Source: DATEPR01 sp036502345 (GTDB taxonomy: Bacteria > Actinomycetota > Actinomycetes > Mycobacteriales > Pseudonocardiaceae). From it: a DNA stretch of 36,322 nt. Position numbers and translations under genes: made by a program. The stretch lies in NCBI GenBank assembly GCA_036502345.1, contig DASXYT010000128.1:1-36322 (forward strand), in the 5' to 3' direction. This document shows positions 33,091 to 36,322 of the stretch, in pieces. Below the pieces are notes generated by a model. That model was not told where the DNA came from and did no database searches. It saw only the letters and a list, made by a program, of their open reading frames with translations. Numbering within the stretch: the stretch's first letter is position 1; every line of letters begins with the position of its first letter.

Positions 33091-33585
33091 TTACCGATCC
33101 GGTGGCTCGTCCGACGCCGACACCGTTTCCTGCGCCTGCCGGGGCATCGGGCGGCGGCTCAGCTGTTCGCGCTGGATATCGGCCAGCCGACGTTCGATGC
33201 TGGTCAGCCGGTCGTAGTCGCGGCTGCGGGCAGCGGTGCGGGCCAGTACGAGACTGGCGCCTGCCAGCCCGGCCACGATCACCGCACCGGTCAGATGCCA
33301 GGTCGGGCTGTTGCCCGTGCAGTCGAAGACCTTCGTGTAGCGCGGCGACGAGCACGTCACGAACGGGATGCCGGCCAGCGCGATGCTGCTCACGGCGACC
33401 CCGCCGAGCAGGGCGGATCCGAACGTGCGCATCAGGTCGAACGCCGCGTTGCCGGCGCCGAGCGCGCCCGCGAGATACAGGACCGGGACCGGGCCGGGGA
33501 AGCCGGCGAACGCGGCGCCACCCAGCATCAACACACAGATCACTGCCTGTGCGATGACGTAGACGCGGTCCTGCCTGGCCAGCAT
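33091..33585 (-). CDS. Four-helix membrane protein, hypothetical
   Basis: A 164-residue protein with four predicted membrane helices (about residues 8-28, 33-52, 55-76 and 97-115). Two cysteines lie in the loop between helices three and four (VTCSSPRYTKVFDC), possibly a disulphide outside the cell. A charged cytoplasmic tail of about 50 residues with a coiled-coil-like stretch (RLTSIERRLADIQREQL) ends it. No family recognised. It lies 45 bp upstream of the ACT-GNAT gene on the same strand. Confidence 0.8.
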   Translation of the reverse strand: MLARQDRVYVIAQAVICVLMLGGAAFAGFPGPVPVLYLAGALGAGNAAFDLMRTFGSALLGGVAVSSIALAGIPFVTCSSPRYTKVFDCTGNSPTWHLTGAVIVAGLAGASLVLARTAARSRDYDRLTSIERRLADIQREQLSRRPMPRQAQETVSASDEPPDR

Positions 33586-33655
33586 GGGTTTCGACCCTAG
33601 TCGTCCGTCCGCGTGAAGGCAGCGCCAGCCGCGCCGACACGCGATGTTCCCCCAG

Positions 33656-34201
33656 TCAGGCGGGATCTGCGGGCTCCGGCGGCTGGAACACGGGCAGCGG
33701 AACGGGGGTGGGTGGCTCGACGCGCCTGCGTCTGACGACCAGCGGGCCGAGCAGCACCACCCCGCCGGCCACCGCGGCGATCCCGGCGGCCAGCACGAGC
33801 CAGCAGCCGATGCCGCTGGTCCAGGTCAGAGCGAAGCCCGGACCGCTGGTCACCGCGTCCAGATCGGCGGACACGACGAGGCCGACGGTCCAGACCGTGC
33901 CGACCAGCAGGCCGGTGGACAGCAGGGCGATCGGCCTGGCGAACGGGCGCCTGGTCAGCACCAGGAGCAGGCCGCTCACGATGGTGAGCACACCGGTGGC
34001 CACCAGCGGGATGCCGAAGTGCGGCGCGTGGAAGTAGATCGGGGTCGGGTAGTTGCCGCCCTGGGTGAGCCGCCACGACGTGTAGGTCAACGTCAGCGTG
34101 GCGGTGCCGGCTCGTTCGGCCTCCGCCTCCAACGTGCCGAACGAGCCACCGATGGCCAGCCCACCGGCCAGGACCAGCAGCAGTGCCGGCACGCTCTTCA
34201 C
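33656..34201 (-). CDS. Membrane protein, hypothetical
   Basis: A 181-residue protein with four likely membrane helices (about residues 4-20, 59-79, 86-106 and 123-147). Between the first two is a loop with TLTLTYTSWRLTQGGNYPTPIYFHAPHFGI, probably extracytoplasmic. A basic RRRR stretch then a Pro-rich tail lie in the cytoplasm. The GTG at 34201 was chosen as the last start before the first helix. No ribosome site is clear. No family recognised. It lies between a TetR gene and another small membrane protein, all read leftwards. Confidence 0.75.
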   Translation of the reverse strand: MKSVPALLLVLAGGLAIGGSFGTLEAEAERAGTATLTLTYTSWRLTQGGNYPTPIYFHAPHFGIPLVATGVLTIVSGLLLVLTRRPFARPIALLSTGLLVGTVWTVGLVVSADLDAVTSGPGFALTWTSGIGCWLVLAAGIAAVAGGVVLLGPLVVRRRRVEPPTPVPLPVFQPPEPADPA

Positions 34202-34316
34202 ACGCCAAATCGTGGCATGTGAGACGGGATTTTCACTGTGCGGCGGTTGGGTGTGATCGAAAATTTTCCGGTGTGAACGTCCCGTCTGCCGGTTCTGACC
34301 ATCTACCTCACTGGCT

Positions 34317-34345
34317 GGTCGGCCCGTGCGAGGGCCGGGCCGACC
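34317..34345 (-). terminator. Hairpin terminator after the tetR gene
   Basis: GGTCGGCCCG (34317-34326) and its exact complement (34336-34345) form a 10-bp GC-rich stem with a 9-nt loop, five bases beyond the TetR stop on the minus strand. No U-tract follows. The remaining upstream region of the membrane protein gene (34202-34316) shows nothing clear. Confidence 0.55.
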
Positions 34346-34350
34346 GGTCG

Positions 34351-34965
34351 TCAGCCAAGGACTTCGGTCGCGATCCGCTTCCACTCGTCCAGCAGGTGGG
34401 TCCTGCGGGTTTCGTCGCCGCCGATCATCGCGTCCATCGCGAGGCCGCGGGTCAGGTTCACGGTCAGCCAGAACAGCGCGTCCATGCGCTCCGGTGGCAC
34501 GTCCTGCCAGGCGAGTTCGCGGTAGAGGTCGTAGGTCGCGCGGCCCAGCGCCCGGTCCACCGGCAGCATCGCGCCGCTCAGTTCCGGATCGGTGCGCGCG
34601 GCTACCCACAGTTCCATCGCGGCTGTGGACAACGTGCCGGAGAACGACTCCCACAGCAGGTCGATGCCCTTCGCCACCCGATCCGGATCGCCGACCAGGC
34701 GGTGAGCGGCGGTCAGCACCTGCTCGCGCAGTTTCGTCACCAGGTACTCCAGCGCATGCGCCATGAGTTCGGCCTTGGTGGCGAAGTGGTGCTGCTGGGC
34801 GCCCCTGGACAGGCCTGCGCGCTTGCAGATCTCGTTCACCGACGTGCCCGCGTAGCCGAGGTCGAGCAGGCATTCGATGGTCGCCTCGAACAGCAGGACG
34901 CGCGTGTGCTCACTCCGCTCGGCCTGCGTGCGGTGTGTGCGCGAGTTGGTGATCACCGTCTCCAT
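34351..34965 (-). CDS. TetR family transcriptional regulator
   Basis: A 204-residue repressor. The N-terminal helix-turn-helix (TSVNEICKRAGLSRGAQQHHFATKAELMAHAL, about residues 41-72) is typical, and the rest is an all-helical ligand domain. It diverges from an acyl-CoA dehydrogenase gene, so acyl-CoA or a fatty-acid derivative is the probable ligand and the dehydrogenase operon the probable target. A TAAAGT -10 box (complement of 34974-34979) lies 8 nt before the ATG, suggesting a nearly leaderless mRNA. Confidence 0.93.
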   Translation of the reverse strand: METVITNSRTHRTQAERSEHTRVLLFEATIECLLDLGYAGTSVNEICKRAGLSRGAQQHHFATKAELMAHALEYLVTKLREQVLTAAHRLVGDPDRVAKGIDLLWESFSGTLSTAAMELWVAARTDPELSGAMLPVDRALGRATYDLYRELAWQDVPPERMDALFWLTVNLTRGLAMDAMIGGDETRRTHLLDEWKRIATEVLG

Positions 34966-35073
34966 CGCGGCCCACTTTACTTACAATCCAGCCCGAAGGT
35001 AAATTCCGAGTGGAACTTAACTGCTGAGTGGAATGTCGACCACCGGTGTCGATCGGCCCCAAGGAGGCACGAC
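34966..35073. promoter_or_regulatory. tetR / acyl-CoA dehydrogenase divergent control region
   Basis: Besides the tetR -10, this 108-bp region has a direct repeat GAGTGGAA (35008-35015 and 35026-35033, 18-bp period) and a TTTAC...GTAAA inverted pair around 34976-35003. AAGGAGG (35061-35067) is the ribosome site of the dehydrogenase. The repeats are candidate TetR sites. Confidence 0.4.
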
Positions 35074-36204
35074 GTGTCGTGGATGACCGAGGACCTGACC
35101 GCGTTCCGGGAACTGGCCAGGTCGTTCTGCGAGAAGGAACTGGCGCCGAATCAGGACCGGTGGATCGAGCAGAAGCACGTCGACCGGGAGTTGTGGCGCA
35201 AGGCCGGTGAGGTCGGGCTGCTGTGCCTGTCCGTCCCGGAGGAGTACGGCGGCGGTGGCGGCACGTTCGCGCACGAGATCGTGCTGATGGAGGAACAGGT
35301 CAAGGTCGGCGACGGCTGTTGGGGCGTGAGCCTGCACAACGGCATCATCGCGCCCTACATGCTGGGTTACGGCACCGAGGAGCAGCGGCGGGCGTGGCTG
35401 CCGAAACTGGCCAGTGGCGAGTGGGTCGGTGCCATCGCGATGACCGAGCCAGGCACCGGATCGGACCTGCAGGGCATCAAGACGAAGGCCGTGCTGCAGG
35501 GTGACCACTACGTGCTCAACGGCGCGAAGACGTTCATCACCAACGGCGGCCAGGCCGATGTGGTCATCGTGGCGGCGAAGACCGACACCGGCCAGGGTGC
35601 GCACGGCTTGTCCCTGTTGGTCGTCGAGGCGGACTCGCCGGGCTTCCGCCGCGGCCGGATCCTGGACAAGGTGGGCCTGAAGGGTCAGGACACCGCGGAG
35701 TTGTTCTTCGACGACGTGCGGGTGCCGGTGGCCAATCTGCTCGGCGGGGTCGAAGGTCAGGGTTTCGTACAGTTGATGCAGCAGTTGCCGCAGGAGCGGT
35801 TGATCATCGCGATCTCGTCGGTGTGCGCGATGGAGGCGGCGGTCGCGGAAACCCTGCGGTACACCAAGGAGCGCACCGCGTTCGGTCGGGAGATCTTCAA
35901 CTTCCAGAACACCAGGTTCACGATGGCCGAGTGCGCGACGGAGGCCACGGTGTGCCGGGCGTTCCTCGACAAGTGCATCGAGTCGCACCTGCGCGGCGAA
36001 CTGGACGTGCCGACGGCCGCGATGGCCAAGTGGTGGTGCAGTGACAGGGCGTGCCGGGTGGTCGACGAGTGCGTGCAGTTGCACGGTGGCTACGGATACA
36101 TGAACGAGTACCCCATCGCGCGGGCCTGGACGGACATTCGGGTGCAGCGGATTTATGGTGGGACGAACGAGATCATGAAAGAGATCATCTCTCGTACGCT
36201 CTAG
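35074..36204 (+). CDS. Acyl-CoA dehydrogenase, long-chain (LCAD) type
   Basis: A 376-residue FAD enzyme that introduces the alpha-beta double bond into acyl-CoA. Signatures are AIAMTEPGTGSDLQGIKT, the ITNGGQADVVIV strand, QLHGGYGYMNEYPIAR and the FAD-binding IYGGTNEIMKEII. The medium-chain enzyme has its catalytic Glu in IYEGT. Here that residue is Gly, and a Glu is instead found in PQERLIIA (E241), the position used by long-chain and isovaleryl-CoA dehydrogenases. The GTG start has AAGGAGG six bases upstream. A CaiB-type CoA-transferase gene follows after 29 bp, probably in the same operon. Confidence 0.95.
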   Translation: MSWMTEDLTAFRELARSFCEKELAPNQDRWIEQKHVDRELWRKAGEVGLLCLSVPEEYGGGGGTFAHEIVLMEEQVKVGDGCWGVSLHNGIIAPYMLGYGTEEQRRAWLPKLASGEWVGAIAMTEPGTGSDLQGIKTKAVLQGDHYVLNGAKTFITNGGQADVVIVAAKTDTGQGAHGLSLLVVEADSPGFRRGRILDKVGLKGQDTAELFFDDVRVPVANLLGGVEGQGFVQLMQQLPQERLIIAISSVCAMEAAVAETLRYTKERTAFGREIFNFQNTRFTMAECATEATVCRAFLDKCIESHLRGELDVPTAAMAKWWCSDRACRVVDECVQLHGGYGYMNEYPIARAWTDIRVQRIYGGTNEIMKEIISRTL

Positions 36205-36233
36205 CCCGTTGCTTCGTCTATTGTGGAGGTTTG

Positions 36234-36322
36234 ATGCCTGGGCCGTTGGCTGGGTTGCGGGTCGTGGAGATGGCCGGGCTCGCACCCGCGCCGTTCGCCT
36301 GCACCGTGTTGGCTGATCTCGG
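36234..36322 (+). CDS. CaiB/BaiF family CoA-transferase, N-terminal fragment (3' truncated by window end)
   Basis: Only 29 complete codons are visible. The opening PLAGLRVVEMAGLAPAPFA and CTVLADLG match family III CoA-transferases, especially the alpha-methylacyl-CoA racemase branch, which epimerises 2-methyl-branched acyl-CoA before beta-oxidation. The ATG has TGGAGG upstream. Its place behind an acyl-CoA dehydrogenase fits a role in branched acyl-CoA breakdown. Confidence 0.85.
   Translation, partial: MPGPLAGLRVVEMAGLAPAPFACTVLADL

Noticed and set aside
34183..35073. N-terminal extension of the acyl-CoA dehydrogenase frame
   Set aside because: The open frame runs far upstream antisense to tetR, but homology, ribosome site and start codon place the real start at 35074.
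1..36322. tRNA, rRNA, CRISPR arrays or prophage genes
   Set aside because: No cloverleaf-like sequence, repeat-spacer pattern or phage structural gene was seen in the intergenic regions.

Overview
The window is high-GC actinobacterial DNA, most likely from a filamentous member of the Pseudonocardiaceae. The evidence is the GC-rich third codon positions, frequent GTG starts, several leaderless genes with a TANNNT box about 7 nt before the start codon, two XRE-DUF5753/DUF397 regulator pairs, an IdeR-type iron box and a DasR-type operator. Species cannot be read from the sequence. No rRNA, tRNA, CRISPR array or prophage was seen.

Left part (1-9553). The 3' end of gltB and a complete gltD (glutamate synthase) are followed by a secreted alginate-lyase-family protein whose promoter carries a near-perfect DasR (dre) operator. 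Convergent to it is a KAP P-loop ATPase whose N-terminal caspase-like domain has lost both catalytic residues. Upstream on the same strand lie a short second-type Rho factor and a helicase-associated/WYL protein.

Middle (9613-20896). A gntR / APC permease / formamidase-family hydrolase group is read leftwards. Next is the first of two identically arranged modules: a 107-residue Cys/His protein diverging from an XRE-DUF5753 regulator and its DUF397 partner. A CocE/NonD hydrolase, a SUKH-like protein, a decayed nucleotidyltransferase gene and a GH38 alpha-mannosidase follow. A 162-bp MITE-like element flanked by TA dinucleotides sits between the last two.

Right part (20897-36322). The mannosidase and a DUF2461 gene diverge from a 10-bp symmetric -10 element. 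Then come pyruvate kinase, acyl-CoA thioesterase II, an iron-regulated siderophore-interacting protein, a membrane-anchored hypothetical protein and UppP. The second Cys/His - XRE - DUF397 module follows and is closed by an 18-bp perfect hairpin. The window ends with a 48-residue ORF, a large LuxR-type ATPase regulator, an ACT-GNAT acetyltransferase, two membrane proteins, a TetR regulator, an LCAD-type acyl-CoA dehydrogenase and the start of a CaiB/BaiF CoA-transferase.

The most unusual items are the catalytically dead caspase-KAP fusion, the duplicated three-gene module with a shared CxxC...C-x6-H motif, the MITE with a reconstructable empty site, the symmetric bidirectional leaderless promoter, the dre-like operator and the short Rho paralogue.
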